From assembly GCA_003669255.1 (NCBI GenBank), contig QWPO01000140.1, positions 1-14,219 of the forward strand: 14,219 nt of DNA, in the 5' to 3' direction. Numbering within the stretch: the first letter of the stretch is position 1; every line of letters begins with the position of its first letter. The notes below the pieces were generated by a model, which worked only from the letters and a program-made list of their open reading frames with translations, searched no databases and was not told where the DNA came from. Positions 1 through 11,104 of the stretch are shown here, piece by piece. This DNA is from Planctomycetota bacterium. Lineage in GTDB: Bacteria > Planctomycetota > Planctomycetia > Pirellulales > UBA1268. The position numbers and the translations under genes were made by a program.

Positions 1-1110
<1,110 letters not shown>

Positions 1111-1149
1111 CCGCGATCCTCACCACAACGGCCACAAGAAACTCGCAGC

Positions 1150-1187
1150 CTGCTTTTTGATCAAGGAAAGCAGAATGGATGTTTTTT
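1150..1187 (+). terminator. Possible weak hairpin/T-run terminator between dnaK and clpB
   Basis: CTGCTTT (1150-1156) and AAAGCAG (1167-1173) can form a 7-bp stem with a 10-nt loop. A run of six T lies at 1182-1187, eight bases beyond the stem. A standard intrinsic terminator has its T-run directly after a GC-rich stem, so this is weak. It could attenuate transcription between the two chaperone genes or be chance. Confidence 0.25.
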
Positions 1188-1236
1188 CGCAGCTGGTGCG
1201 CTGACTTCTGGGCGGAGTCTGAGAGGAGAACGACTC

Positions 1237-3885
<2,649 letters not shown>

Positions 3886-3888
3886 CGC

Positions 3889-4086
3889 TCAGCCGCGCTT
3901 GCGATCCTCGAGGCCCATCCGCGCGATCAAGACGTCGGCGCCGGTGGTCATCCTGCGGAGCTTGTCGGCCATGACGAGCTTCTCGCTGGTGGTGGCCTTC
4001 TTGAGCTTCGTGCTCATCTTCACAAGCTTCTGCCGGCGATGCCGACGCCGCTTGATTTCCTTCATCCGGTTGCTGATGCCGCCCAT
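3889..4086 (-). CDS. Small basic protein, DUF6800-like (planctomycete type), function unknown
   Basis: This gene encodes 65 residues starting MGGISNRMKEIKRRRHRRQK and ending GLEDRKRG. It is rich in Lys and Arg, with no signal peptide or membrane segment. I chose the ATG at 4086 because an AAGGGA ribosome-binding site (about 4095-4100) lies eight bases upstream and a good promoter lies just beyond it. A longer reading of the same frame would run back into the tRNA gene and is not credible. The run of arginines followed by a predicted helix (about residues 26-60) resembles the short planctomycete proteins grouped as DUF6800; I am recalling that family, not searching it. The charge suggests nucleic-acid or ribosome binding, which is inference. 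It is tail-to-tail with clpB with a three-base gap, so the two transcripts probably overlap at their 3' ends. Confidence 0.75.
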   Translation of the reverse strand: MGGISNRMKEIKRRRHRRQKLVKMSTKLKKATTSEKLVMADKLRRMTTGADVLIARMGLEDRKRG

Positions 4087-4122
4087 AGAGATTGTCCCTT
4101 TCAGGTGTTCGGGTGAGCAGGA

Positions 4123-4151
4123 ACTGTAGGAAACCCGAAGAAAACAGTCAA
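4123..4151 (-). promoter_or_regulatory. Sigma-70-type promoter of the small basic protein gene
   Basis: On the minus strand TTGACT (4146-4151) and TACAGT (4123-4128) are separated by exactly 17 bases. They match the -35 and -10 consensus at 5/6 and 4/6 positions. Transcription would start near 4116, about 30 bases before the ATG at 4086. Confidence 0.6.
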
Positions 4152-4224
4152 AGCCACCCCACTGGCCGCGGTGATCCGATAGACTTTTCCTCGGTGGCCG
4201 GGGCCCGGAGGCCTCGGCCGATTG

Positions 4225-4311
4225 GGATGGGTGGCAGAGCGGTTGAATGCACCGGTCTTGAAAACCGGCAGTCGCGTAAGCGGCTCGTGGGTTCAAATCC
4301 CACCCCATCCG
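4225..4311 (+). tRNA. tRNA-Ser (anticodon UGA)
   Basis: This is an 87-nt class II tRNA. The acceptor stem pairs GGATGGG (4225-4231) with CCCATCC (4304-4310), with discriminator G 4311. The anticodon stem CCGGT/ACCGG encloses CTTGAAA, with TGA at 4259-4261. A long variable arm, typical of tRNA-Ser, precedes the T arm GTGGG-TTCAAAT-CCCAC (4287-4303). The 3' CCA is not encoded. The gene borders an AT-richer block, and tRNA-Ser genes are common integration sites, but I found no convincing second copy of its 3' end. Confidence 0.96.
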
Positions 4312-4508
4312 CTTGGGTCTTCGGCAGCAAAACGCACAGTTCGGCATAGAGACGCAGAAGCCGTTCAACGCCATCAAGCTGCGGCACGTCGAGCGGCCCC
4401 CGCGCTGCCGTTCTCGACCGTCGCCAACAACTCCGATCCGGCTGCTCCCCCTTCCGGACTCGCAGATGCAAGCGATGAGGCGCGAGCGCAATGCGAACCG
4501 GGAAGACA

Positions 4509-4527
4509 CACAGGTTGAAAACCTGTG
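4509..4527. repeat. Perfect 8-bp palindromic hairpin between tRNA-Ser and the next gene
   Basis: CACAGGTT (4509-4516) and AACCTGTG (4520-4527) form a perfect 8-bp stem around GAA. It lies in the 274-base gene-free stretch 4312-4585, in which I see no other gene. No T-run follows on either strand, so it is a poor terminator. From memory, similar 'acaggtt...aacctgt' palindromes recur between planctomycete genes; only this copy is in the window. Confidence 0.55.
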
Positions 4528-4552
4528 CTACGAGAAGAGGCAGCCCCGAGCC

Positions 4553-4588
4553 TGATACACGCGCGAGCATCACGTGTGAGCCGTATCA
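4553..4588 (-). terminator. Weak inverted repeat at the 3' end of the repeat-protein gene
   Basis: TGATAC (4553-4558) and GTATCA (4583-4588) are 6-bp inverted arms; the right arm overlaps the stop codon of the gene ending at 4586. The inner bases can only pair imperfectly and no T-run is present, so a terminator role is a guess. Confidence 0.2.
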
Positions 4589-6793
4589 GTCAGCTTTGCG
4601 GAGGGGCGTGTTGTTTCCTCCGAAGTAACGGATCGACACGGGCTCGTGGCATTCCAGAAATACTTCCCCTTTATGGGCAGTGAGCAAATCAAGGACCTGT
4701 GACGGTACCGCCTCTCTGCAATGAATGTCGAGTTTTCCCTCATGAGCACTGAGTGCTTGGGCAACGTCGGGCATTAAGGCACGGAAAGAAACGTCAAGTT
4801 CTCCATGGTGACGGGCTAGCACAGCCACCACGTCCGGCGACAATGCATCAAGACCGATATCATCACTCGAGATCTCCAGTTTGCCGGAGAAGTCAGCCAA
4901 GACGCGTGCTGCGGTCGGGCTCAGATCTCTCAGTTTCGGAAGCCGTAGAGATCTGCCGTCGCTATCTTTTGCAATCTTCCTGGCAAGGCTCTCACTGGTG
5001 AGCGTCTGTAAGTTGTACAGCTTAACATCTCCGGGAAATTGCACGACCACTTCCGCCACCTCATCGGAAACCGACTGCAGTTCACCCAGTTGGAGTGACT
5101 CGCCTGTGACGCCTTCTTCGTCCGCATCCGCGACAAGCTTTTCAGCGAGCCTCGCGGAAGTAAGAGTCTTGAGTCCTGGCATCGTGAAGCGACAAGGACT
5201 GTTGATAATCGCCGTAGTTGCTGGTTCGGAAATCTCCGCAAGACCGGAGAGTGTCACATGTTTAGGTTGTTCCGGATTCAGCCTATTTTCCGGCCAGTTA
5301 TCGATCGCCAGGAAATCGACTGATGTATCTGACAGGGTTGTGACCCCGATTCCTAAATCATCAGTATGCTGAGCCAGCACTGTTTCCGCGTGCGGAGATA
5401 GTTTCGTCAACTTCCATAAATAGAGAGGACCGCGGTGCGTGGCGAGATGCTCGGCGGCCGTGTCCGACAAGGATTCGATGGTGTTGAGGTTCACCGTTCC
5501 CTTGAAGGCGGCGACTTCCTTTGCAAGAGCGTCCGAAATAGCCGGCAGACCATCTAATTCCAGAACTCCGTAGCCGTTTTCCGGTGCCCAGATCCAATCA
5601 TTTTCGCCCTGTCCTTTACGCTCCTGCAAGAAGGACTTGCGAGACTCGACGAGCTCCCGCATCGCATCCGGCTCTACGTTCGAAAGGCTGTCGAACGTAA
5701 GACAGAGTACGCGTGACCTACCCAAGCGATAAGCGTCGTTTTTGGAGAGTGACGCAAGCCCTTCCATCGAGAATCCTGCCTTTTCGAACTCGCACATGCG
5801 GTTTTTCACACCATTCCAACCGTCCTCAATGACCTCAGTCGGCAGACCCTCTCTGTTCATGGAGGTCACTATGGTTTTGGCGAGATTGTTATCGTCAGCC
5901 TCTCGGATCCTCCAATTTGTAGACTTGATGGTGGCACTCTGAAATATCCAACGTTGACCTTGTTTACCGCAGATTATTTCGCATTCGGCATCACCCTCAA
6001 TGACGATCTCCTTGTCCTCCGCGTCTTGTCTGAGCGGATGCACCGTAGAGTACGTGATCGTCCCGGTAGAGGGAGTAGTGAGTGAATCAGTTTTGCGAAG
6101 GTCAAATCGTATGTTGCGTATTGGAAGCAAAGGGCAGGTGAGCTCCAGATTATCGGTTTTGGCCCGTGCGAATCGTTCGAATGTGGCAAGCGGGGTGTTG
6201 GTTCTGTACCAGTCCCACGCGTAGCCAGCGGCGGACAAGACGCCAATAAGGCAGCCGATAGCGATCACGGCACGAGCCGATGAGCGGATGGTCGCGTTCC
6301 ACTCCCGTGCCGGCAACCACCAAGCTGATGTGGCAGTCCCCGCTATCTGAATAGGTATGGTGTCGGCGGCCGCTTGCTCGTTCTTCGCGTGCTTAGCCGC
6401 ACGGGCCTGCTCAAGTCTGTGCTTTGCTTGACGGAGCTGCTCTTCGGCTTGAGGCGACAGGCGGTACCGCTGTCGACACTTCGGGCAGGCATCGCTCTGG
6501 GAGATCTCATCTTCTTTGGAGGCAAGCGATTCACGGCACCTTGGACAGGTATAACTCACGGAAAAGGTACCTTGCAGAATCGAGTGATCAATCGTGATTG
6601 TTTCGATCACTGCGAGGTCTGCTGCTCGAAGAAACTCACCGACCAGCGCCCAAGGGCCAGTTAATGCCTCGGCAACTTCGTCCGAAGGCAAGAGTTTTCC
6701 GGCCTTTACCAGCGGCGTGACATGGGTCCTCGGAATAGGCCCTTTTACGGTGCTGCCGCGACGGATGAAAACTGTTTTCTGCTTTTCACTCAT
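4586..6793 (-). CDS. Membrane protein with GYF_2-like domain, zinc ribbon and LRR-like repeats
   Basis: I chose ATG 6793 (735 residues); AGGTGG lies three bases upstream and the conserved part starts there. Extending the frame to 7027 adds 78 residues with no domain character. Residues 5-55 (VFIRRGSTVKGPIP...AGKLLPSDEV) resemble the GYF_2/DUF4339 domain. A zinc ribbon has C83-P-R-C86 and C103-P-K-C106. A charged helix (115-140) and one membrane segment (174-196) follow. Residues 407-715 hold about ten degenerate repeats of about 24-30 residues, of the form 'LS..A..LA.H.G.L.L..L', as in leucine-rich-like arrays of planctomycete proteins. The repeats probably face outside the cytoplasmic membrane and the N-terminus inside; this is inferred. 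Binding or scaffolding is plausible, and no catalytic motif is seen. Codon third positions are much less GC-rich than in clpB or the gene upstream, suggesting acquisition. Exact function is unknown. Confidence 0.85.
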   Translation of the reverse strand: MSEKQKTVFIRRGSTVKGPIPRTHVTPLVKAGKLLPSDEVAEALTGPWALVGEFLRAADLAVIETITIDHSILQGTFSVSYTCPRCRESLASKEDEISQSDACPKCRQRYRLSPQAEEQLRQAKHRLEQARAAKHAKNEQAAADTIPIQIAGTATSAWWLPAREWNATIRSSARAVIAIGCLIGVLSAAGYAWDWYRTNTPLATFERFARAKTDNLELTCPLLPIRNIRFDLRKTDSLTTPSTGTITYSTVHPLRQDAEDKEIVIEGDAECEIICGKQGQRWIFQSATIKSTNWRIREADDNNLAKTIVTSMNREGLPTEVIEDGWNGVKNRMCEFEKAGFSMEGLASLSKNDAYRLGRSRVLCLTFDSLSNVEPDAMRELVESRKSFLQERKGQGENDWIWAPENGYGVLELDGLPAISDALAKEVAAFKGTVNLNTIESLSDTAAEHLATHRGPLYLWKLTKLSPHAETVLAQHTDDLGIGVTTLSDTSVDFLAIDNWPENRLNPEQPKHVTLSGLAEISEPATTAIINSPCRFTMPGLKTLTSARLAEKLVADADEEGVTGESLQLGELQSVSDEVAEVVVQFPGDVKLYNLQTLTSESLARKIAKDSDGRSLRLPKLRDLSPTAARVLADFSGKLEISSDDIGLDALSPDVVAVLARHHGELDVSFRALMPDVAQALSAHEGKLDIHCREAVPSQVLDLLTAHKGEVFLECHEPVSIRYFGGNNTPLRKAD

Positions 6794-6807
6794 GATCCAC
6801 CTGATGC

Positions 6808-6818
6808 ACCCCTGGGGT
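6808..6818. promoter_or_regulatory. Short inverted repeat before the ribosome-binding site of the repeat-protein gene
   Basis: ACCCC-T-GGGGT is an 11-bp perfect inverted repeat ending 15 bases upstream of the ATG at 6793. Its position just before the ribosome-binding site would suit an operator or a small 5'-UTR hairpin. At this length chance is possible. Confidence 0.2.
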
Positions 6819-7046
6819 CTTGTTGAGAGGTTAGTTCGGTCGCACGCGATTCTGCAACACTTCGCGGCACACCAGCGATTCGTAAGCCTCGGGATCGGAA
6901 CTGCCAGCCCCGCTAAGTTCGCCGATGCCTGCAGCGGTTGACTTGCCCCGCGGATTCCACGCGATTCATCCCACACCGAACCAGGGCTGATCCGAGAGAA
7001 TCTCACACGCCTCGGCGAGCCGGTCATCAGCTCGGGAATACTTGAG
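6819..7046. other. Gene-free spacer between the repeat-protein gene and the multidomain gene
   Basis: I find no start codon with a ribosome-binding site, no RNA gene and no clear promoter. On the minus strand one frame gives two stop-bounded stretches of 30-40 codons, containing RADDRLAEACEILSDQPWFG and DPEAYESLVCREVLQNRV. They read like coding sequence but have no start, so they may be gene remnants or chance. Confidence 0.4.
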
Positions 7047-7070
7047 GAAGTGCCCTTGGCCGGGCTATCC
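7047..7070 (+). repeat. Copy A of a three-copy 24-bp motif
   Basis: The motif starts GAAGTGCC, has GGCCG in the middle and ends CTATCC. This copy ends one base from the stop codon of the multidomain gene. It matches copy B at 23/24 positions and copy C at 20/24, all in the same orientation. The match to copy B extends leftwards to 7028, giving 36/43 identities. Confidence 0.75.
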
Positions 7071-7071
7071 C

Positions 7072-10000
7072 TTAATTCGTCCGCGGCGTGGGCTTCGGGA
7101 TTGGCTTCGCGGTGAGTTCGCCGACGACCCAGTCGACGCCCTCGAGGTTGTCAAGGAGCCGTGCCTCTGCGTCGTGGTCGGTGTGGTTAAGGATCCCGAT
7201 CGGGCCAGTGTAGCCGCTCTCGCAGATCGTCTTCGCGAGGGCCACGTCGAGATCGCCCTGGCCGATGACGAGAATCTTCTTCCCGGTCGATTCACCATCG
7301 GCAGTCATACCATTGAGGTTGAGGAAGTGCAGGTGCGGCAGCATCTTCGCGATTGATTCCTTCCATCGCGGCAGATGGCTGTGGCCGTGGTGCTGGTTGT
7401 AGACGATGCCGACGTTCGGCATGGCGAGGGCCTCGCACACCGCCACCATGTTTTCCGGCTCCCCGCCCCAGCCGCCGTGGTTGTAGATGGAGACGCGGCA
7501 GCCCGCCTTCGCGGCCTGCTCGGCCACGGGCCGCAGGGCGGCGGCAGCGTGCTTCACCTTCGCCGCCTGGTCGAGCTCGGCGGGGGCACCGATCATCGTC
7601 CAAAACGACGGCTTGAGCCCGCGCTTCTCGAGGCTTGTGAGCAGCCCGGGAAAATCCGGTGGTGTGGCCCAGAAGGCGTCGAGTGCGACGCCGTGCTTCA
7701 CGAGCGCGTCCCACTCCCGGTCGAACGTGGGGATGTGCTCCGGCCGCCAGTCGTAGGCAAAGTGCTTGAAGCCGAGTTTTTCGAGCATCGCCGCCCGATC
7801 CTCAGGGCCGCGCTGCTTGGCGTCGAACGGCACGATGCACCAGGCCACGAGGTTGTCACGACGGAAGAGCTCTTGCGCCTTTGCGGCGACATCGATGGGC
7901 TCGTCGTCTTCCACGATGAGCAGGCCGTTCATCAGCTTCCAGTGGCCCGGGAACGTGCATAGGAAGGGATACCGGCCCGGCGCGTCGGGTACGGTGAAGT
8001 AAATCGTCTGCCGTTTGCCGGGCTCGGTGATATCGGCGTAGGCGACGACGTCGTCGGTCTTGGGCACGTAGTGCCGGGCCACGGCCTCGGGGTCGGCGAT
8101 GAGCCCGTCGGCGAGTGCGCCAACGGCGGCGAGCTTGCCGGGCTTTGCGAGCACCCAGTTGTGCGGCACGACGTCGGGATTCACGAACATGAGGGCCAGT
8201 TTTTCACCGGGCTTGGCCCGCAGCTCCGGCGTCTTGTAGGCGAGGTTCGAGGCGACCTCCATCACGATCTCGCGGGAGCCCTCCACCTTCGCCAGCCAGG
8301 GATTCTTCACCGTGGCCTTCATCATCGCGACGTCGCGCAGGATCGGGAGGGTCCCGACGGGCCGCGTCACTTCCTGATAGTTCGGAATGTCACGAAACGG
8401 ATCGTCGAGCGCGTGCACGGTGGCGAACACGTCGCGTGTCGTGTCTGGGCCGACCGCCACCTGGAGATGCAGCTGGTTCACCGGCTGGAGGTCGGGCATT
8501 TCGAGAAACAGGCTCTGGCCATCGGAGAGCACCGTGGCCGAGCGGATCTTGAGCGGATCGTGGCCTACCGTGCCGTAGTGGCTCGGTGAAAACTCGGGCG
8601 AGCCATACGCCGGACCGTAGCGATAGTTCCAACACTGGGCGAAGTGGCTCGCCGCGTCGGCCGCCACGCTGCGGTCGAGCGGCGCCGAGAATCGCAGCAG
8701 CACGCCGTTGCGGTGAGTGCGAATCCCGACCGGCTGCTGCACGGTGCCGCCGACATAGCGCACGCGCTGGAAGCAGCCATCGTCGACGCCGTAGACATGC
8801 CAGCCGTTCATGCCGCTCGCGTAGAGCTGGCCGTCGGCGGGGCTGAACCGGCCGCGGTGGACGCCGGAGCGGAAGTCGCCGACAAGCGGCACGACGGCTC
8901 CCTGCGGCTGGCCGGCCACCTCATCGCGGAGCACGAGGAAGTGCGTGCAGGCGCCAAACGAAAAGTGCACGAGCTGGCCGCCGAGCGGTCCCCAGCGGTC
9001 GCTCGATACATACGTCTGCCCGCCGCTCGAGTGGTCGAGCCCGCGTGGCAAATACACCATCGGCAGGGCCGGGGGAACGCCCCGGAAATTCAGCACGGGG
9101 TTCGCGGGCGGCTGGCCCGGCTTCTGCTTCACCTCGCAGATCGCCGAGGCGTTGGCGTAGTCGCCTTCGGAGACCGGCACGGTGATTGAGCCGTCAGGCA
9201 GGAGCGCGAGGCCGTCGGGGTTGCGAAAGCCCGTGGCCAAAATGTCGATCGTCTGGCCGTCGGGGCTGATCCGCAGCAGCCCCTGGTGCGAGGCGGTGAA
9301 GAAGTTGCCGGCCCCGTCGCGCTCGAGGCCGCACTTGTAGTTGTGGCCGCCGGACGGCTCGAAGCGGTTGGTCACGCAGCCGTAGAAATCGGCCTCGCCA
9401 TCGCCGTTGGTGTCGTCGAGCCGGGTGAGCTGGTCGCCGCAGAGCACATACACGACGTCGTCCGTCACGACGAGGCCGAGGGCCTGGTTGAGGCCGGCCG
9501 CCATCCGCCGCCAACGCACGCTCTTGAGCTCGGCGTCGAGGCCGGAGACCCGCCACACGTCGCCCTGGATCGTGCAGATCGCGGCATCGCCGTTCGAGAA
9601 GAAGTCGTGCCCCCCGAAAAACATCAGGCTGCCCCATGGGTTGTCCACCGGCAGCGCGATCGTGTCGACGGCATACGGCGCGCCCGAGCCAAGGGTGCCG
9701 GTGGTGGTGAGCGTCTGCGGCCACCGGCTGGGGCCGCCTCTCGAGACGTGCGCGAGCGAATGGCTCGCGAGCGGCGCGATCTCGCGGACGAGCGCGCCAT
9801 CCTTCACCCACGGCGCGTCGAGATACTGCACGCCGTCGATCACGTAGAGGAAGAGAACCCGCTTCCCATGCCGATAAAACCCTTGATACGTGCGCGGCCC
9901 GGGCGGCAGTTCCGCCGCGGCGGGCGGCGGGCTGACGGGGCCGGCCGGAGTGGCCGGTGAGAGGAAGCCGTAGCGGGTTTTGTCGAACTTCAGGAAGCCG

Positions 10001-10971
10001 CTGGTCCACGTGGCCTCAAACTGGAGCGTATCGGGGTTGAAGCAGGCGGCGAGTTCGCCCGAGTCGCCGAGCCGCACATTCACGGCCCGCGGGATCGTCC
10101 GCTCGTCAAGCTTCAGCGGCCAGGCCTGCACGGTGCCCTGGTCGCAGGTATCGCGGCGGGTGTCGTCCCACGTGGACCAGGGGATGCTGCCCCAGTGGCC
10201 GCGCGTGCCGCCGTCGAGGCCGGGATACGCGGGCAGCAGGATCGGCATCGGATTGCGGTCGCGAAACTGCCTGGCCTGCTTCGTGTAGGCGTCATAAATG
10301 CGGTGCTCGTTGACCCACAGGCCGCGGTTCGGCCAATCGTCGGGCACGAGCGGCTCGCGGGGCACGTCAAAGGTGCCCGGGCGGTGCGAGAGCGACTCGA
10401 GGCCCGGCGTGCGGCCGAGTTCGAGGAGATAGCGAACCAGGTCGCGCCGCTGCTCCGCCGGGAGCGACGTGAACACGTTGGCCGGCATGAGGGAGCCGAC
10501 CTCCGTACGCTCCTCGATCTCGCCGGGCGGCACACTGTGGCTCTTGCCGGTGGCGTCGACGACGACCACGGCCGCCGGCGTCTCCTCCTTGACGATGCCC
10601 TGAAGCACGCGGCCGTCGGCCAGCGTGAAGGCATAGGCCCGATACTCGGGCTTCACGGCCCGCGCGGGCCAATAGACGCTCTCGACGATCTCCTCGGGCG
10701 AAAGGCACTTGGCGATCGTGGTGAGTTCGGGGCCCACCGCGCCGCCCTCGCCGGCCACCTTGTGGCACGCCGTGCAGCCGGTCGTGGCCACGCTGAACAC
10801 GCCGGCCCCACGCCGGGCGTCACCCTGCGCCCGCGCGTCGGCCAGGGCCTCTTGGACGAATGCGGCGTTCCACTCGGGCGGAGCGTGCTGCCCGCCGGCA
10901 GCGCTCGCAGCTGCGCATGCGGCCAGCGTGATCACGACGGCCCGTAGTCTGATGGAAAAGACCGGCAACAT
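7072..10971 (-). CDS. Exported cytochrome c / cupredoxin / xylose-isomerase-like TIM-barrel fusion
   Basis: The protein has 1299 residues from ATG 10971; no ribosome-binding site is obvious, but a signal peptide starts there (MLPVFSIRLRAVVITLAACA, cleavage near residue 26). Residues 50-185 form a Planctomycetes-type heme domain: CTACH (C66, C69, H70) and candidate axial Met M162 in SLMP. Residues about 205-885 are a large region with propeller-like segments (LTRLDDTNGDGEADFY, GFRNPDGLALLPDG), probably DUF6797-like. Residues about 898-1022 are an azurin/auracyanin-type cupredoxin with all four type-1 copper ligands: H937, C1005, H1010, M1014. Residues about 1024-1299 resemble the xylose isomerase-like/AP endonuclease 2 TIM barrel (IYNHGGWGGEPEN, YNQHHGHSHL, LNLNGM). 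It should act in the periplasm, coupling sugar-type chemistry to electron transfer; that coupling is inference. It is divergent from an AraC-type gene. No frameshift is seen. Confidence 0.88.
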   Translation of the reverse strand: MLPVFSIRLRAVVITLAACAAASAAGGQHAPPEWNAAFVQEALADARAQGDARRGAGVFSVATTGCTACHKVAGEGGAVGPELTTIAKCLSPEEIVESVYWPARAVKPEYRAYAFTLADGRVLQGIVKEETPAAVVVVDATGKSHSVPPGEIEERTEVGSLMPANVFTSLPAEQRRDLVRYLLELGRTPGLESLSHRPGTFDVPREPLVPDDWPNRGLWVNEHRIYDAYTKQARQFRDRNPMPILLPAYPGLDGGTRGHWGSIPWSTWDDTRRDTCDQGTVQAWPLKLDERTIPRAVNVRLGDSGELAACFNPDTLQFEATWTSGFLKFDKTRYGFLSPATPAGPVSPPPAAAELPPGPRTYQGFYRHGKRVLFLYVIDGVQYLDAPWVKDGALVREIAPLASHSLAHVSRGGPSRWPQTLTTTGTLGSGAPYAVDTIALPVDNPWGSLMFFGGHDFFSNGDAAICTIQGDVWRVSGLDAELKSVRWRRMAAGLNQALGLVVTDDVVYVLCGDQLTRLDDTNGDGEADFYGCVTNRFEPSGGHNYKCGLERDGAGNFFTASHQGLLRISPDGQTIDILATGFRNPDGLALLPDGSITVPVSEGDYANASAICEVKQKPGQPPANPVLNFRGVPPALPMVYLPRGLDHSSGGQTYVSSDRWGPLGGQLVHFSFGACTHFLVLRDEVAGQPQGAVVPLVGDFRSGVHRGRFSPADGQLYASGMNGWHVYGVDDGCFQRVRYVGGTVQQPVGIRTHRNGVLLRFSAPLDRSVAADAASHFAQCWNYRYGPAYGSPEFSPSHYGTVGHDPLKIRSATVLSDGQSLFLEMPDLQPVNQLHLQVAVGPDTTRDVFATVHALDDPFRDIPNYQEVTRPVGTLPILRDVAMMKATVKNPWLAKVEGSREIVMEVASNLAYKTPELRAKPGEKLALMFVNPDVVPHNWVLAKPGKLAAVGALADGLIADPEAVARHYVPKTDDVVAYADITEPGKRQTIYFTVPDAPGRYPFLCTFPGHWKLMNGLLIVEDDEPIDVAAKAQELFRRDNLVAWCIVPFDAKQRGPEDRAAMLEKLGFKHFAYDWRPEHIPTFDREWDALVKHGVALDAFWATPPDFPGLLTSLEKRGLKPSFWTMIGAPAELDQAAKVKHAAAALRPVAEQAAKAGCRVSIYNHGGWGGEPENMVAVCEALAMPNVGIVYNQHHGHSHLPRWKESIAKMLPHLHFLNLNGMTADGESTGKKILVIGQGDLDVALAKTICESGYTGPIGILNHTDHDAEARLLDNLEGVDWVVGELTAKPIPKPTPRTN

Positions 10972-11104
10972 AGTGAAAGGATAGTCGTCGCCGCGGAGAC
11001 CGGCTTGCCGAGGGGCGGCAGAGGATGGAACCAGACCGGCGTGCACGCGACGGCGGGCGTGGGATACTCTCCGAAACGTCCAACCGGCCCTCGGAGATCC
11101 TCTC
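10972..11104. promoter_or_regulatory. Divergent control region with a 10-bp palindrome
   Basis: This 133-bp region separates the start codons of the multidomain gene (minus) and the PAS-AraC gene (plus). GCGTGCACGC (11039-11048) is a perfect palindrome near its centre and could be an operator. I could not find a convincing -35/-10 pair on either strand, so promoter positions are not assigned. GGAG (11093-11096) is the ribosome-binding site of the AraC gene. Confidence 0.45.

Noticed and set aside
1111..1236. A dedicated heat-shock promoter or CIRCE operator before clpB.
   Set aside because: No CIRCE inverted repeat is present, and TTGATC near 1157 has no acceptable -10 partner.
4148..4573. 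Minus-strand open frames across the tRNA gene (for example the stretch reading GFEPTSRLRDCRFSRPVHST).
   Set aside because: They are translations of the tRNA-Ser gene and its surroundings in reverse, a well-known source of false proteins, and have no ribosome-binding site.
6959..6985. A partial match to the 3' end of tRNA-Ser as a right attachment site.
   Set aside because: Only short blocks match and a two-base gap is needed, too weak to call an att site.
8644..10009. Long open frames on both strands inside the multidomain gene (for example 8644-9189 plus and 9194-10009 minus).
   Set aside because: They are arginine/alanine-rich shadows; the frame read as 7072-10971 has the heme and copper motifs.
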